Shown here in pieces: positions 40,470 to 49,780 of a stretch of DNA of 64,000 nucleotides. The DNA is from Thalassolituus hydrocarboniclasticus (lineage in GTDB: Bacteria; Pseudomonadota; Gammaproteobacteria; Pseudomonadales; Oceanobacteraceae), in assembly GCF_025345565.1 (NCBI RefSeq), contig NZ_CP054475.1, positions 887,501 to 951,500 of the forward strand, in the 5' to 3' direction. The notes below the pieces were generated by a model. That model did not search any database. It had not been told where the DNA came from and saw only the letters and a list, made by a program, of their open reading frames with translations. The position numbers and the translations under genes are program-made. The stretch's first letter is position 1, and every line of letters starts with the position of its first letter.

Positions 40470-40802
40470 TTAAAGCATGCCGTACTGCTTCAGTTTCTTA
40501 CGCAGTGTGCCGCGGTTCAGGCCGAGCACAACAGATGCTTTGGTCTGGTTATCGCGGGTGTACTTCATGACGGTTTCCAGCAGTGGGGCTTCCACTTCGG
40601 ACAACACCATGTCGTAGATATCGACCACGGCCTGACCATCAAGATGGTCAAAGTAGTTTTGCAGTGCTTTTTCCACACTGTCGCGCAGGGTTTGTGTCGC
40701 TTCTAACGGGGTGCGCAGATATTGCTGCAAGTCTGCTGAATCGGTCACTGTCTCAACCTTCCTTCTTTCGATTACTTCGCTGTTCAATGTATCGGTGTTC
40801 AT
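40470..40802 (-). CDS. fis: DNA-binding protein Fis
   Basis: Nucleoid-associated protein and transcription regulator. 110 residues, about 10 longer than E. coli Fis at the N-terminus. Central dimer helices ([17 protein letters not shown]) and C-terminal helix-turn-helix ([21 protein letters not shown]) match the family closely. Its start overlaps the dusB stop by 4 nt, so it is the second gene of the classical dusB-fis operon. Confidence 0.96.
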   Translation of the reverse strand: MNTDTLNSEVIERRKVETVTDSADLQQYLRTPLEATQTLRDSVEKALQNYFDHLDGQAVVDIYDMVLSEVEAPLLETVMKYTRDNQTKASVVLGLNRGTLRKKLKQYGML

Positions 40803-41788
40803 GCTGCCAATTCCTTCTTCCGGATCGTATCCTTAAAAAACTGCTGCACCGCCTGTTGTTGCTCGGTACAGCTTTCCAGCCGGTTAAAGCGGGTACGGAA
40901 ATCGCTGTCGCCGTTCTGATACTGGAGGTACCAGCTGACGTGCTTGCGGGCGATCCGTACGCCCAGAAAATCGCCGTAAAACTCGTACAGCGCTTCCAGG
41001 TGGCTTAATAAAATCTGTTCGACTTCCTGCAGTTGTGGGGCAGGAAGCTCTTCGCCGGTGGCCAGATAGTGGGCCACTTCGCGGAAAATCCAGGGTTGAC
41101 CCTGAGCGGCGCGGCCAATCAGCACGCCGTCGGCGCCGGTGTACTGCATTACCTCGAAGGCTTTGCGGGCGCTGGTGATATCGCCGTTGGCAAACACCGG
41201 TATTCCAACGCTTTGTTTGATCGCGCGGATGGTGTCGTATTCGACGGTATTTCTGTAACCACAGGCACGTGTGCGCCCATGTACCGCCAGCGAGACAATG
41301 CCGGCGTCTTCGGCGATGCGGGCAATGCGCACGCCATTGCGGTTGTCCGGATCCCAGCCAGTGCGGATTTTCAGGCTGACCGGCACATCAACTGCACCAA
41401 CAACCGCCTGTAATATGTCCTTCACCAGAGCTTCATCTTTCAGCAATGCTGAACCGGCAGCCTTGTTACAGACCTTCTTGGCCGGACAGCCCATATTGAT
41501 GTCGATGATCTGGGCGCCGTTGGCAACATTAAATATGGCGCCCTGAGCCATGATTTCCGGGTCTCCGCCGACGATCTGTACCGCAATCGGTTCCGGTTCG
41601 CCGGTGTGATCCAGACGCAGCTGTGATTTACGCGTATGGCGTACATCCGGGCTGGATGACACCATTTCGCCGACGACCAGACCGGCCCCCAGCTGACGAC
41701 AGAGCTGGCGGAACGGACGGTCAGTTACCCCTGCCATTGGCGCCAGAACTACTGGATTGGGTAGTGTGTAAGGGCCGATCGAAGGCAT
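40799..41788 (-). CDS. dusB: tRNA-dihydrouridine synthase B
   Basis: Flavoenzyme that reduces uridine in the tRNA D-loop. 329 residues from the ATG at 41788; an in-frame TTG at 41812 is possible but unsupported. FMN-binding [12 protein letters not shown], the catalytic Cys in [17 protein letters not shown], and the HGRTR segment are present. First gene of dusB-fis. Confidence 0.95.
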   Translation of the reverse strand: MPSIGPYTLPNPVVLAPMAGVTDRPFRQLCRQLGAGLVVGEMVSSSPDVRHTRKSQLRLDHTGEPEPIAVQIVGGDPEIMAQGAIFNVANGAQIIDINMGCPAKKVCNKAAGSALLKDEALVKDILQAVVGAVDVPVSLKIRTGWDPDNRNGVRIARIAEDAGIVSLAVHGRTRACGYRNTVEYDTIRAIKQSVGIPVFANGDITSARKAFEVMQYTGADGVLIGRAAQGQPWIFREVAHYLATGEELPAPQLQEVEQILLSHLEALYEFYGDFLGVRIARKHVSWYLQYQNGDSDFRTRFNRLESCTEQQQAVQQFFKDTIRKKELAA

Positions 41789-41851
41789 GCGAAACCGCTG
41801 AAATCTGATCAAAAAATGTGCTGCGAAAAAGTCGCGGTATGATACTCATAA

Positions 41852-41872
41852 CCCCCTGTTGAATAAAGGGGG
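41852..41872. other. Hairpin upstream of dusB
   Basis: CCCCC (41852-41856) and GGGGG (41868-41872) form a stem with an 11-nt loop in the 147-nt gap before dusB. It has no T run in either direction. Function unknown; possibly part of the dusB-fis leader. Confidence 0.35.
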
Positions 41873-41935
41873 AGTTGGCTGCTTTTGTATGAATAGTGTG
41901 AAAAATTCTGATGGCGGCCGCTTGACCGCCGGGAA

Positions 41936-43207
41936 TTATTGATTGCCTACAATCTGAATGGCATAGCTGACGGCTTCCGGGCCAGGATCGACAATTTCCA
42001 GAGCGATATGAATCGGTGTCTGGCTGGGCATATCGTGTTGTCCGGCGAGTTCTCCGGACAGATACTGGGCCGGGGTAAACTGGCGGCTGGCAACGATATT
42101 ATCGTTCAGGTCGCGGAACACCAGGGTGAGATCCGGGAAGGGCTGCTCGTAAGCGGCTTTGTTCAGCAGCAGAGTGTCGACGACGAGCGCACGCTGCAGG
42201 TCAGGGTGTGCCCGCACAACCAGATGCTGAGTTGTCATCTCGCGGATGTTCTGAATTTTCGGCAGGCGGCAATCCAGTACACCACAGATCTGAGCGTAAT
42301 AAGGACGCCACTGCGGACTTCTGGCCCAGTTATCGAACTGGAAATACAGTGTTTGCGCAGCGGCGGCGATCAGCATCAGCACAATACCCGTCAGCCAGCC
42401 CCAGGGAAGTTTGCGGCGGCGCTTTTTGGCCAGCTGCAGGGGTTCTTCCTGCAGTCCGGCAATGCTGCTGACCGGCAGGCTGATTTCCAGAGTTTCGGTT
42501 TGCAGGCCATCATCACCGCCGAGAGTGAAATCATCACGGCTTTTCTGTTGCTCAAGTTCGTCATCGTCGTCGAGAAAACCGTGAAAATCGTCTTCTTCCG
42601 GCGGTGGCAGGTCAAAGTTGAATTCGTCGTTACCGCTCAGTTTCAGGCGTGAAGAGGTAACTTTCTCTTCTTTCATCTGCCGGATGCTGTCGTCATCGTC
42701 GTTCAGCAGGGCGTTGGCCCAGGATTCATCGTCCTGAATTTTACCTTCGTCTTCGTCATCCGCATCGGTAAAGTCGAGGGTGTCGCTGCTGACGTTGCGC
42801 AGACTGAAAATGGAGTCGTCCATTTCCAGCTCGATGCGGGGTTTCGGACGCTTCTGATGCTCAGGAGCACGCAGGTTAAAGTCGGCAAACGGATCATCGG
42901 CAAGGGTGTCGGTGATCGGATCATCGTCCATATCGTCGTAGATCAGGCCGGTATCATCGTCGTCGTCTTCGGCGGCAGGCTGGCTGGGCGCTGGAGCAGG
43001 CGCGGCAGGTTTGACCGCGGCCGGTGCTTTTGCCGGTTCCGCTTTGGGAGCTGCGGCCACACTGCCTTCCTGAATAAAGTGCTCAGCCGCTTTAAAGACC
43101 TGCAGGCAGGAGCCGCAACGTACCATGCCACGGGCAGCATTCAGATGCTCATCGCGTACGCGAAAGCTGGTCTGACAATGTGGGCAGCGGGTGACGTGAA
43201 CAGCCAT
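41936..43207 (-). CDS. Zinc-ribbon / DUF3426 membrane protein
   Basis: 423 residues. The N-terminal zinc ribbon of the MJ0042 type has C8/C11 and C31/C34 (RCPHCQTSFRV...MVRCGSCLQVF). A long Pro/Ala-rich then very acidic linker follows (about 45-270, repeated DDDD stretches). One transmembrane segment (about 290-310, WLTGIVLMLIAAAAQTLYF) leads to a periplasmic DUF3426 domain. Topology: zinc ribbon inside, DUF3426 outside. Function unknown. It lies between prmA and dusB as in Pseudomonas; the gap to prmA is 9 nt. Confidence 0.88.
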   Translation of the reverse strand: MAVHVTRCPHCQTSFRVRDEHLNAARGMVRCGSCLQVFKAAEHFIQEGSVAAAPKAEPAKAPAAVKPAAPAPAPSQPAAEDDDDDTGLIYDDMDDDPITDTLADDPFADFNLRAPEHQKRPKPRIELEMDDSIFSLRNVSSDTLDFTDADDEDEGKIQDDESWANALLNDDDDSIRQMKEEKVTSSRLKLSGNDEFNFDLPPPEEDDFHGFLDDDDELEQQKSRDDFTLGGDDGLQTETLEISLPVSSIAGLQEEPLQLAKKRRRKLPWGWLTGIVLMLIAAAAQTLYFQFDNWARSPQWRPYYAQICGVLDCRLPKIQNIREMTTQHLVVRAHPDLQRALVVDTLLLNKAAYEQPFPDLTLVFRDLNDNIVASRQFTPAQYLSGELAGQHDMPSQTPIHIALEIVDPGPEAVSYAIQIVGNQ

Positions 43208-43216
43208 GACAGATCC

Positions 43217-44107
43217 TTAACGTTTAATCCCTGTAAGAATAACCCAATCACCCATTTGTTCCGCCGGGTTCATGATAAACCACTGAGAATAACAGGCTGA
43301 TACCTCTTCCGCCTGTTCGGCCAGCAGACCGGACAGTGCCAGTTTGCCGCCGCTGCGGGTCAGCTCGGCCATATGCGGCGCCAGACTCATTAACGGGCCG
43401 GCGAGAATATTGGCTACTGTCATATCGGCCTGTACCGCCGGCGTGGCTTCCGGCAGGTAGATTTCATACTGGCTGGCATCAATACCATTACGCTCGGCGT
43501 TGTCGCGGGTGGCGGTCAGTGCCTGTGGGTCGATATCGACGCCAATCATATGTTTAGCACCAAGCAGCAGGGCGGCAATCCCCAGAATACCGCTGCCACA
43601 GCCATAGTCGACCACCAGTTCATTGCCTTCCACCGCGCCGTCGAGGTACTTCAGGCACAGCGCGGTGGTCGGGTGTGTGCCGGTGCCAAAGGCCAGACCC
43701 GGATCAAGCATCAGATTAACGGCATCTGCCTCAGGTGGTTCACGCCAGCTTGGGCAGACCCACAGGCGCTTGCCGAATGGCATCGGATGATAATCGTCCA
43801 TCCAGGCGCGGACCCAGTCTTTGTCTTCCACCAGTTCGAGTTTGTGCTGCGGCAGTCCGCTGCCACCTTCGGCGGCGTACATCAGGGCAATCTGCTCCAG
43901 CAGGGCATCGCTGTCCTGATTGGCATCAAACAGGCCGATGATCTGGGTTTTGTCCCAGATGGGCGTGGTACCCAGTTCGGGCTCAAGAATCGGCTGGTCG
44001 GCGTCATCCTGCAGGGTAACGGATAAGGCACCGGCGGCCAGTAATGCATTTTCAACCGCTTCAACTTCGGCCTGAGTGGCGTGAATACGGATCTGAATCC
44101 AGGACAT
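43217..44107 (-). CDS. prmA: Ribosomal protein L11 methyltransferase
   Basis: SAM-dependent trimethylation of ribosomal protein L11. 296 residues: N-terminal L11-binding domain (about 1-60), linker, and a Rossmann methyltransferase domain with the SAM loop VVDYGCGSGILGIAA, preceded by LDPGLAFGTGTHPTT, the PrmA signature. It begins 1 nt after the aroQ stop. In Pseudomonas and E. coli it is linked to accB-accC, which are missing here. Confidence 0.96.
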   Translation of the reverse strand: MSWIQIRIHATQAEVEAVENALLAAGALSVTLQDDADQPILEPELGTTPIWDKTQIIGLFDANQDSDALLEQIALMYAAEGGSGLPQHKLELVEDKDWVRAWMDDYHPMPFGKRLWVCPSWREPPEADAVNLMLDPGLAFGTGTHPTTALCLKYLDGAVEGNELVVDYGCGSGILGIAALLLGAKHMIGVDIDPQALTATRDNAERNGIDASQYEIYLPEATPAVQADMTVANILAGPLMSLAPHMAELTRSGGKLALSGLLAEQAEEVSACYSQWFIMNPAEQMGDWVILTGIKR

Positions 44108-44108
44108 A

Positions 44109-44558
44109 TTATGCGTTCTCCGCGTTTAAACGGCTGATGGCCGCCTGCAACGCCAGGTCGTAGCCCTGCACACCGAGTCCGGCAATCACTCCGACGGCGA
44201 TATCCGACAGATAGGAATGATGGCGGAAGGCTTCGCGTGCATGGACATTGGAAATGTGAATTTCGATAAAAGGAATGGCAACACCAGCCAGTGCATCGCG
44301 CAGGGCGACACTGGTGTGGGTAAAGGCAGCCGGATTAATCAGGATAAAGGCCGTACCATCGGCGCGTGCGGCATGGATGCGGTTGATCAGCTCATGCTCG
44401 GCGTTGCTCTGGAATTGTTCCAGGGTAAAACCTGCGGCGCTGGCCTTCTGGCTCAGCTGCTGTTCAATATCGGCGAGGGTGGTATGGCCGTAAATATGTG
44501 GCTCACGGCTGCCCAGCAGATTCAGATTCGGTCCCTGCAATACCAGAATGCTTGCCAT
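44109..44558 (-). CDS. aroQ: 3-dehydroquinate dehydratase, type II
   Basis: Third step of the shikimate pathway. 149 residues from the ATG at 44558; the longer frame to 44624 is rejected. Type II markers: [18 protein letters not shown] with the catalytic Tyr, the [16 protein letters not shown] loop, and [17 protein letters not shown] with the catalytic His. It is the first gene of the aroQ-prmA-zinc-ribbon run. Confidence 0.96.
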   Translation of the reverse strand: MASILVLQGPNLNLLGSREPHIYGHTTLADIEQQLSQKASAAGFTLEQFQSNAEHELINRIHAARADGTAFILINPAAFTHTSVALRDALAGVAIPFIEIHISNVHAREAFRHHSYLSDIAVGVIAGLGVQGYDLALQAAISRLNAENA

Positions 44559-44693
44559 GATGATTACCCTGAAGATAAAGAAGTAAGGGGACAGGCGGCG
44601 GGCTGCAACACACAGCCCGGCCAATATGACCCGAAAGCCCGCGAGTTTGCCGAAAAACCCGGCGAGCGTCCAGTTCTGGCGGGGATAGCCTGG

Positions 44694-46295
44694 TTATTCG
44701 CCCTGTTCGGCGGTTTGCACCTGATTGCGACCATTATGTTTGGCGCGATACAACGCCTGATCGCTGGTCGCGACCAGTTCGCTGATGCTCTGGCCACTCC
44801 ATTCGGCGATACCGCAGGAGAAGGTAACGCGCAGTGACTGGCCGTCATGAATCAGGTTGGCAAAGTTGAGGCGGATATCGTCCATAATCTGACGGGCTTG
44901 CTGAGCGGTGGCGTCGATCAGGATGATGGCAAACTCTTCACCGCCATAACGGCCGATCGGATCGGACTTGCGCAGGCTCTGGCGCAGAAACAGTGACAGA
45001 TTGCGGATCACCAGATCGCCGGCCGGATGGCCATAGCGGTCATTGACCTGTTTAAAGTGATCAATGTCGACCATCACAAAACTGATGGGCACATCTTCAT
45101 TTTTGCGCATCGCATCCTGCAGGGCGCCGAGCAGGTGGGTGTGATTCAGCAGGCCAGTGAGGCTGTCGCAGGCGATCAGGTTCTGCAGCTGACGGGCACG
45201 GCTGACACGGTTACGCAGGGTGGTGAGCAGGTGTCCGGGATCGACGGGTTTGGTTAAAAAGTCATCGCCGCCTTCGGCCATCGCAGCCAGCTGGCGTTCG
45301 CGGTCTTCTTCGCCGGACAGGTAAATGATGGGCAGATTAATGTATTCGCGTTGCTGGCGGATAACTTTGGCCAGCTCCATGCCATTACAGCCGGGCATAT
45401 ACATATCCATCAGGATCAGATCCGGTGTAAATCCGCTGAGCACATCAAGCACCAGCAAAGGGTCATTAGCGACCTGAGTGACCATGCCCGCTTTATTCAG
45501 TACGTTGGCGGTATGGGTCGCCTGGGCGCGGGAGTCGTCAATGATCAGAATCTTGAACGGCACATCGGGCGTGCTGTCGAGCAGGTTTTCCAGATGGCCG
45601 ATAACCGACTGTACGTCCATTTCTTCGTAAATGCCCAGACCACCGTTGCGCAGTGTGGCCAGACGCTGCTCCAGCGTCGGTGGTGTTTCACGATAGGTGA
45701 ACAGCACCGGCAGCGGATTTTCACGGCTCTGTTGCAGACTCTGCGCCAGCTCCAGTCCCTGGCCGGGGCCGGCAAAATCGAGATCCAGTACCACGGCTGC
45801 CGGATGGCGCCGCTCCAGCGCCTGACTGAAGTCGTGGGCGGTACGCTGCAGCTCTGGCCGCAAACCAAAGTATTGCATCTGCTCGGCCATGGTCAGGGCG
45901 TGGTCGGTATTGCTGAGGGCGATATAAACCGGTTTCTTTTCCGGAATCAGTGTTTCGGCGGCCTTATCATCGGTATGACGCAGTGCCGTTTTACTGAGCG
46001 CGATAATGGTCTGGTTAAGACTTTCCAGCTGGGCACTGTCCGGGCTGTGGCCAACGGCGATATGAGCCAGTGTGGATAATAGCTGACGCGCCAGTTTTTC
46101 ATGGCGGGCGGCTTCAAATCGCTGTGAGAAACGCACCAGCTTTTCCACAGCGAGGGTGAAATCCATCATGCGCTCGGCACTCCAGTGCTGAGCCGGCAAC
46201 TGGCGCCAGAGATCAATAACCTGACGAACCTGATTGATTACCCGGAAGGAGAAGTGTTGTTTTAAACGGGCAGCAGGCGTCAGGTTATCCGTCAT
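44694..46295 (-). CDS. GcbA-like response regulator with diguanylate cyclase domain
   Basis: 533 residues: N-terminal helical region (about 1-115), a degenerate receiver (about 120-240) lacking the paired acidic residues, an intact receiver (about 246-365) with D253/D254, phosphoacceptor D297 and K349, and a GGDEF domain (about 370-530) with GGEEF at 451-455 and an inhibitory I-site RKSD (442-445). An active, feedback-inhibited c-di-GMP synthase is expected. The two-receiver layout and the place near aroQ resemble GcbA (PA4843) of P. aeruginosa, a promoter of initial attachment. It is divergent from lapG-lapD with 70 nt between. Confidence 0.87.
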   Translation of the reverse strand: MTDNLTPAARLKQHFSFRVINQVRQVIDLWRQLPAQHWSAERMMDFTLAVEKLVRFSQRFEAARHEKLARQLLSTLAHIAVGHSPDSAQLESLNQTIIALSKTALRHTDDKAAETLIPEKKPVYIALSNTDHALTMAEQMQYFGLRPELQRTAHDFSQALERRHPAAVVLDLDFAGPGQGLELAQSLQQSRENPLPVLFTYRETPPTLEQRLATLRNGGLGIYEEMDVQSVIGHLENLLDSTPDVPFKILIIDDSRAQATHTANVLNKAGMVTQVANDPLLVLDVLSGFTPDLILMDMYMPGCNGMELAKVIRQQREYINLPIIYLSGEEDRERQLAAMAEGGDDFLTKPVDPGHLLTTLRNRVSRARQLQNLIACDSLTGLLNHTHLLGALQDAMRKNEDVPISFVMVDIDHFKQVNDRYGHPAGDLVIRNLSLFLRQSLRKSDPIGRYGGEEFAIILIDATAQQARQIMDDIRLNFANLIHDGQSLRVTFSCGIAEWSGQSISELVATSDQALYRAKHNGRNQVQTAEQGE

Positions 46296-46365
46296 CTGAT
46301 GTTACTTCTTAGCTACAGGTGTTCTAAGAATAGCAGTTTTTGTACCGGACTCATGTTGTCTGTCT

Positions 46366-47127
46366 ATGCTTAACGGTAACAATTGTTATCTTCTGGTTGC
46401 CTTTCTGCGCATGGATTTTTCCACTGCTGTGTTTCACTGCCGCCGGCCTCCGGTACCTGTCCGCTGGCCGTTGTGGTTACTGCTGATTTGGCTGTGCTGG
46501 CATTTTGCCGGGCAGGAAGGTCTGTATGCCGACACCAAACACTGGGTACCGGAATCGCTGACAGGTATGGCGCAGCAACAATATGATGCCAAAGGTGCTG
46601 CGCGGATCGACGCCTGGCGCCAGGCGCTGGATGGGCTGGCGGATGCCAGTGAGTCCGACAAACTCAAAGGCGTGAACGCGTTTTTTAACCGCGAGCTGCG
46701 CTTTGTCAGTGATGAAAAGCACTGGGGCAAAGATGATTACTGGGCCACGCCCTATGAAGCGCTGGGCAGTGATGGTGGCGATTGCGAAGACTATGTGATC
46801 GCCAAATATTACTCATTGCGCCAGCTTGGAGTCGACACCAGTAAACTGCGCATCACTTACGTCAAAGCGATTCGTCTGAATCAGGCGCATATGGTGTTAA
46901 CCTATTTTCCCACACCGGATGCGGTGCCTCTGGTATTGGATAATCTGATCAATGTTATTGCGCCGGCCAGTGAGCGCGGTGACCTGTCGCCGGTTTACAG
47001 TTTTAATGGCGATGGTATGTGGCTGGAACGGATGAAAGGGCAGGGGATTCGCATGGGCAATCCGAATAAGCTCGATTTATGGACGGATTTACGTATCCGC
47101 ATGAACCAACTGGGAATGGACTTATAA
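46366..47127 (+). CDS. lapG: Periplasmic transglutaminase-like cysteine protease LapG
   Basis: Calcium-dependent protease that releases LapA-type adhesins from the cell surface. Up to 253 residues; starts at 46366 or 46411 are both without a good ribosome binding site. A hydrophobic signal (WPLWLLLIWLCWHFAG, about 34-49) precedes the BTLCP domain. Catalytic triad by position: C140 (DGGDCEDYV), H175 (QAHMVLTY), D192 (LVLDNL). It ends 2 nt before lapD, its usual partner. The adhesin itself is not in the window. Confidence 0.92.
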   Translation: MLNGNNCYLLVAFLRMDFSTAVFHCRRPPVPVRWPLWLLLIWLCWHFAGQEGLYADTKHWVPESLTGMAQQQYDAKGAARIDAWRQALDGLADASESDKLKGVNAFFNRELRFVSDEKHWGKDDYWATPYEALGSDGGDCEDYVIAKYYSLRQLGVDTSKLRITYVKAIRLNQAHMVLTYFPTPDAVPLVLDNLINVIAPASERGDLSPVYSFNGDGMWLERMKGQGIRMGNPNKLDLWTDLRIRMNQLGMDL

Positions 47128-47129
47128 CA

Positions 47130-49118
47130 ATGACATTGCGACAACAATTCTCCCTGCTTACCGGTTTGCTGGTGATTATCCTGCTGGCAGGAAACCTGCT
47201 GGTAATGGTGATGAATGGCCGTGATTACTTCCAGCAGCAGCTCAATGCCCGTGCTTACGATGCAGCAACCTCGCTGGCTCTGTCGATGTCGCAGGTCGCG
47301 GCTGATGACGAAGTGCAGTTAACCCGTCTGATGGATGTACTGTTTGACCGCGGTTTTTTTGCAGAGATCGAATTGCAGCGTGTCGATAATGAACCTATCT
47401 ACCGCCGCAGCCGGGATACGGCGGGTGATTTGCCCGCACCGCGCTGGTTTATGCACTGGGTCGGGCTGGACATGATTCCGGCAGAAGCGGATGTTACCCG
47501 CCAGTGGCAGCGCCTGGGTACCGTACGCATTATCAGCCACAGTGATTTTGCCTACCGCGATCTGTGGGCCATGGTTCGTGCTGAACTGATCTGGTTTGCG
47601 TGGGTATTGGTGGTCAGTCTGGTGCTGTTGCAGATTCTGCTGGGCTGGTTATTCCGGCCGCTGGCGCGGGTTGAGCGTCAGGCGCTGGCCATCTGTGAAC
47701 GGCAGTGGCAGGTTCAGACCGAAATTCCGCGCCCACGCGAGCTGCGGCGCATGGTGCTGGCGATGAATAAAATGGTGCAGAAGCTGCAAAGTATTTTTAC
47801 CGAGCAGTCGGCTATGACCGAGCAGCTGCGGGCAGAGTCTTTTAATGACAGTGTCAGCGGCTTGCTCAACCGCCGCGGTTTTGATCAGCGTCTGCAACAT
47901 ATTCTGCAGCGCGGTGAGGAACACAGTGGTGTGCTGATGCTGTTGCAGCTGCAGAATCTGGCTGAGCTCAATCAGGCGCAGGGGCGCCAGAGTGTGGATG
48001 ATGTGCTGCATCTGCTGGGGGCGGAATTGCTGCGTTGTTTGCAGGAATTTCCGGCGGCCTTCAGTGGTCGCCGCTCCGGCAGCGATTTCGCGCTCTATAT
48101 TCCCTGTGCCGATCAGGCGCAGGGCGATACTTTGCTGCAGCAGATGTACAGTCAGCTGGTGACCAGTGTGCTGTCACGCCGTAAAGATCTGGTGTTTCAT
48201 CTGGGCGGCGTGTTTCTGCAGGGGATTCAGGATGACCCGGTACAGGCGTTAAGTCGTGCCGATGCGGCCTTGCGTCAGGCGCAGCGCTCACCGGAAGGCC
48301 GCGCGCAGTTGTACCGCAGTGATAACAGCAGTGGGGTTCAGGAGTGGACGGCCGGTGAATGGCGCGAGTTATTGACCGGTGTTCTGGAGGCGGGAGCGCT
48401 GCAATTACAGTTTCTGCCGGTGATCAGTAACCGCAATCGCCGCTTACTGCAGTTTGAGGTATTCAGCCGCATCGTCTGGCAGGGAGAAACGCTGTCGGCA
48501 GCACGCTTCTGGCCAATGGTTGAGCAGCATCAGCTGGCAGCGCGTTACGATGCCACTATTGTCGCTCAGGTGCTGGCTTTACTGGAGCAGCATGCCCCGC
48601 AGGAAAGTATTCGTTATTGTATTAATATTTCCCCGGCTTCGGTTCTGGATGAGCAGTTTCATCAGCGTCTGAGTGAGTTATTCCGCGCAGCCCCGCAGCT
48701 GGCCACGCATATTGCACTGGAGGTTCCGGAATCTTCTCTGGCGGGTATCGAAAGTGCGCTGGCGCGGCTGGCTATACAGCTGAAACCATTTGGCGTCACT
48801 CTTGGCGTCGATCAGGTAGGTACCGGCAGCATGGCCTTTGCGTATCTGCAGCGGTTGCCGCTGGATTACATCCGTATAGATGGCAGCTTTAACCGTGGCC
48901 TGCATCAGGCGCAGGATCACCGCTTCTTTATCCAGTCGATGGTGCAGATTGCCCATAATCTGGATCTGCTGATTCTTGGTGAAGGTATTGAAGAAGCCGA
49001 CGATGTTGCGGTGCTGCGCCAGACCGGCGTGGACGGTATGAGCGGTTATTTTTTCAGCAGGCCGCTGGCGGCACTGGCTGATGCTCATGCCTGGCAATTA
49101 CCGGCCGACGATGTCTGA
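47130..49118 (+). CDS. lapD: c-di-GMP receptor LapD (degenerate GGDEF-EAL)
   Basis: Inner-membrane receptor that holds LapG when c-di-GMP is high. 662 residues from the ATG at 47130: first membrane helix (about 8-28), periplasmic LapD/MoxY domain (about 30-148), second helix (about 150-175), HAMP, then degenerate GGDEF (RSGSDF at 315-320) and degenerate EAL (FEVF at 442-445 in place of ExL). Loss of both active sites while the domains stay full length is what defines LapD-type receptors. Coupled to lapG. Confidence 0.93.
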   Translation: MTLRQQFSLLTGLLVIILLAGNLLVMVMNGRDYFQQQLNARAYDAATSLALSMSQVAADDEVQLTRLMDVLFDRGFFAEIELQRVDNEPIYRRSRDTAGDLPAPRWFMHWVGLDMIPAEADVTRQWQRLGTVRIISHSDFAYRDLWAMVRAELIWFAWVLVVSLVLLQILLGWLFRPLARVERQALAICERQWQVQTEIPRPRELRRMVLAMNKMVQKLQSIFTEQSAMTEQLRAESFNDSVSGLLNRRGFDQRLQHILQRGEEHSGVLMLLQLQNLAELNQAQGRQSVDDVLHLLGAELLRCLQEFPAAFSGRRSGSDFALYIPCADQAQGDTLLQQMYSQLVTSVLSRRKDLVFHLGGVFLQGIQDDPVQALSRADAALRQAQRSPEGRAQLYRSDNSSGVQEWTAGEWRELLTGVLEAGALQLQFLPVISNRNRRLLQFEVFSRIVWQGETLSAARFWPMVEQHQLAARYDATIVAQVLALLEQHAPQESIRYCINISPASVLDEQFHQRLSELFRAAPQLATHIALEVPESSLAGIESALARLAIQLKPFGVTLGVDQVGTGSMAFAYLQRLPLDYIRIDGSFNRGLHQAQDHRFFIQSMVQIAHNLDLLILGEGIEEADDVAVLRQTGVDGMSGYFFSRPLAALADAHAWQLPADDV

Positions 49119-49202
49119 TACTGCGACATTTTGCCTCTGTATCCATAGGCTGTAACCAGTACAATGCGCCCAGTTTATACGCTGTCGTGCGGAGAAATTA
49201 TT

Positions 49203-49628
49203 ATGCGTAATATGACTGCTGTTTTGGTATTGCTGTTGGGACTCACGGGCTCTGTAATAGCGTTGTCTCAACCGCTGGATGTGAGCGGCGCCTATGTACG
49301 CGAACCGATTCCCGGGCGCTATATGAGCGCGGCATTTATGACGCTCACTAATACGTCAGCCACCGATAAAACACTGGTCAGTGTCAGTGCAGACTGGGCG
49401 GGAATTATTGAAATACACACCCACTTGCATGATAACGGCGTGATGCGTATGCGTCAGCTGGAGTTGCTGACGATTCCGGCGGGCGAAACGGTGAGCCTGC
49501 AGCCCGGTGGTTTGCATTTAATGTTGTTTAAGCTGCAGTTACCTTTGACGGAACCGCTGCCATTAACCCTGTGTTTCGATGATGGTGAGTGTCAGACCGC
49601 CAGCGCTGGGTTACGCAGTCTTCAATAA
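49203..49628 (+). CDS. Periplasmic copper chaperone PCu(A)C
   Basis: 141 residues from the ATG at 49203. Signal peptide about 1-20 (MTAVLVLLLGLTGSVIALS). The DUF461 domain carries the copper site: H in EIHTHLHDNGVMRMRQ with its Met residues, and the later GGLHLMLF giving the HxM end. PCu(A)C delivers copper to the CuA site of cytochrome oxidase. A single C-terminal Cys pair (LCFDDGEC) is extra. It stands alone between lapD and the dispersed repeat. Confidence 0.9.
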   Translation: MRNMTAVLVLLLGLTGSVIALSQPLDVSGAYVREPIPGRYMSAAFMTLTNTSATDKTLVSVSADWAGIIEIHTHLHDNGVMRMRQLELLTIPAGETVSLQPGGLHLMLFKLQLPLTEPLPLTLCFDDGECQTASAGLRSLQ

Positions 49629-49780
49629 ATTTCCCGCCTTACTTTGCATTCCCACGCGGAGCCTGGAACGAGAAGTACTCGCAGTATCTGGCTCCCACGC
49701 TCTGCGTGGGAGTCTTTGCTGACGCCGTTGCATTCCCGCGGAGCCTGGGAACGAGAAAGTGTCGTTAAAACACTGCCAGC
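49629..49780. repeat. REP-like repeat: two direct copies around a hairpin
   Basis: A roughly 28-bp unit occurs twice in direct orientation (49645-49673 and 49729-49756; shared core CATTCCC-GCGGAGCCTGG-AACGAGAA). Between them is a perfect hairpin, CTCCCACGC (49692-49700) and GCGTGGGAG (49704-49712). Sequences of the form CATTCCCACGC...GTGGGAACGAG are a common dispersed repeat in gammaproteobacteria. Confidence 0.7.

Noticed and set aside
41789-41812. TTG start for dusB at 41812
   Set aside because: No ribosome binding site, and the family alignment begins at the ATG at 41788.
41900-41935. Terminator after the zinc-ribbon/DUF3426 gene (GGCGG/CCGCC hairpin at 41913-41930)
   Set aside because: The stem is short and the T run only begins after a further CAGAA, so I did not list it as a terminator.
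49629-49780. Possible CRISPR array
   Set aside because: Only two imperfect direct copies, with a hairpin between them and no regular spacers or cas genes.
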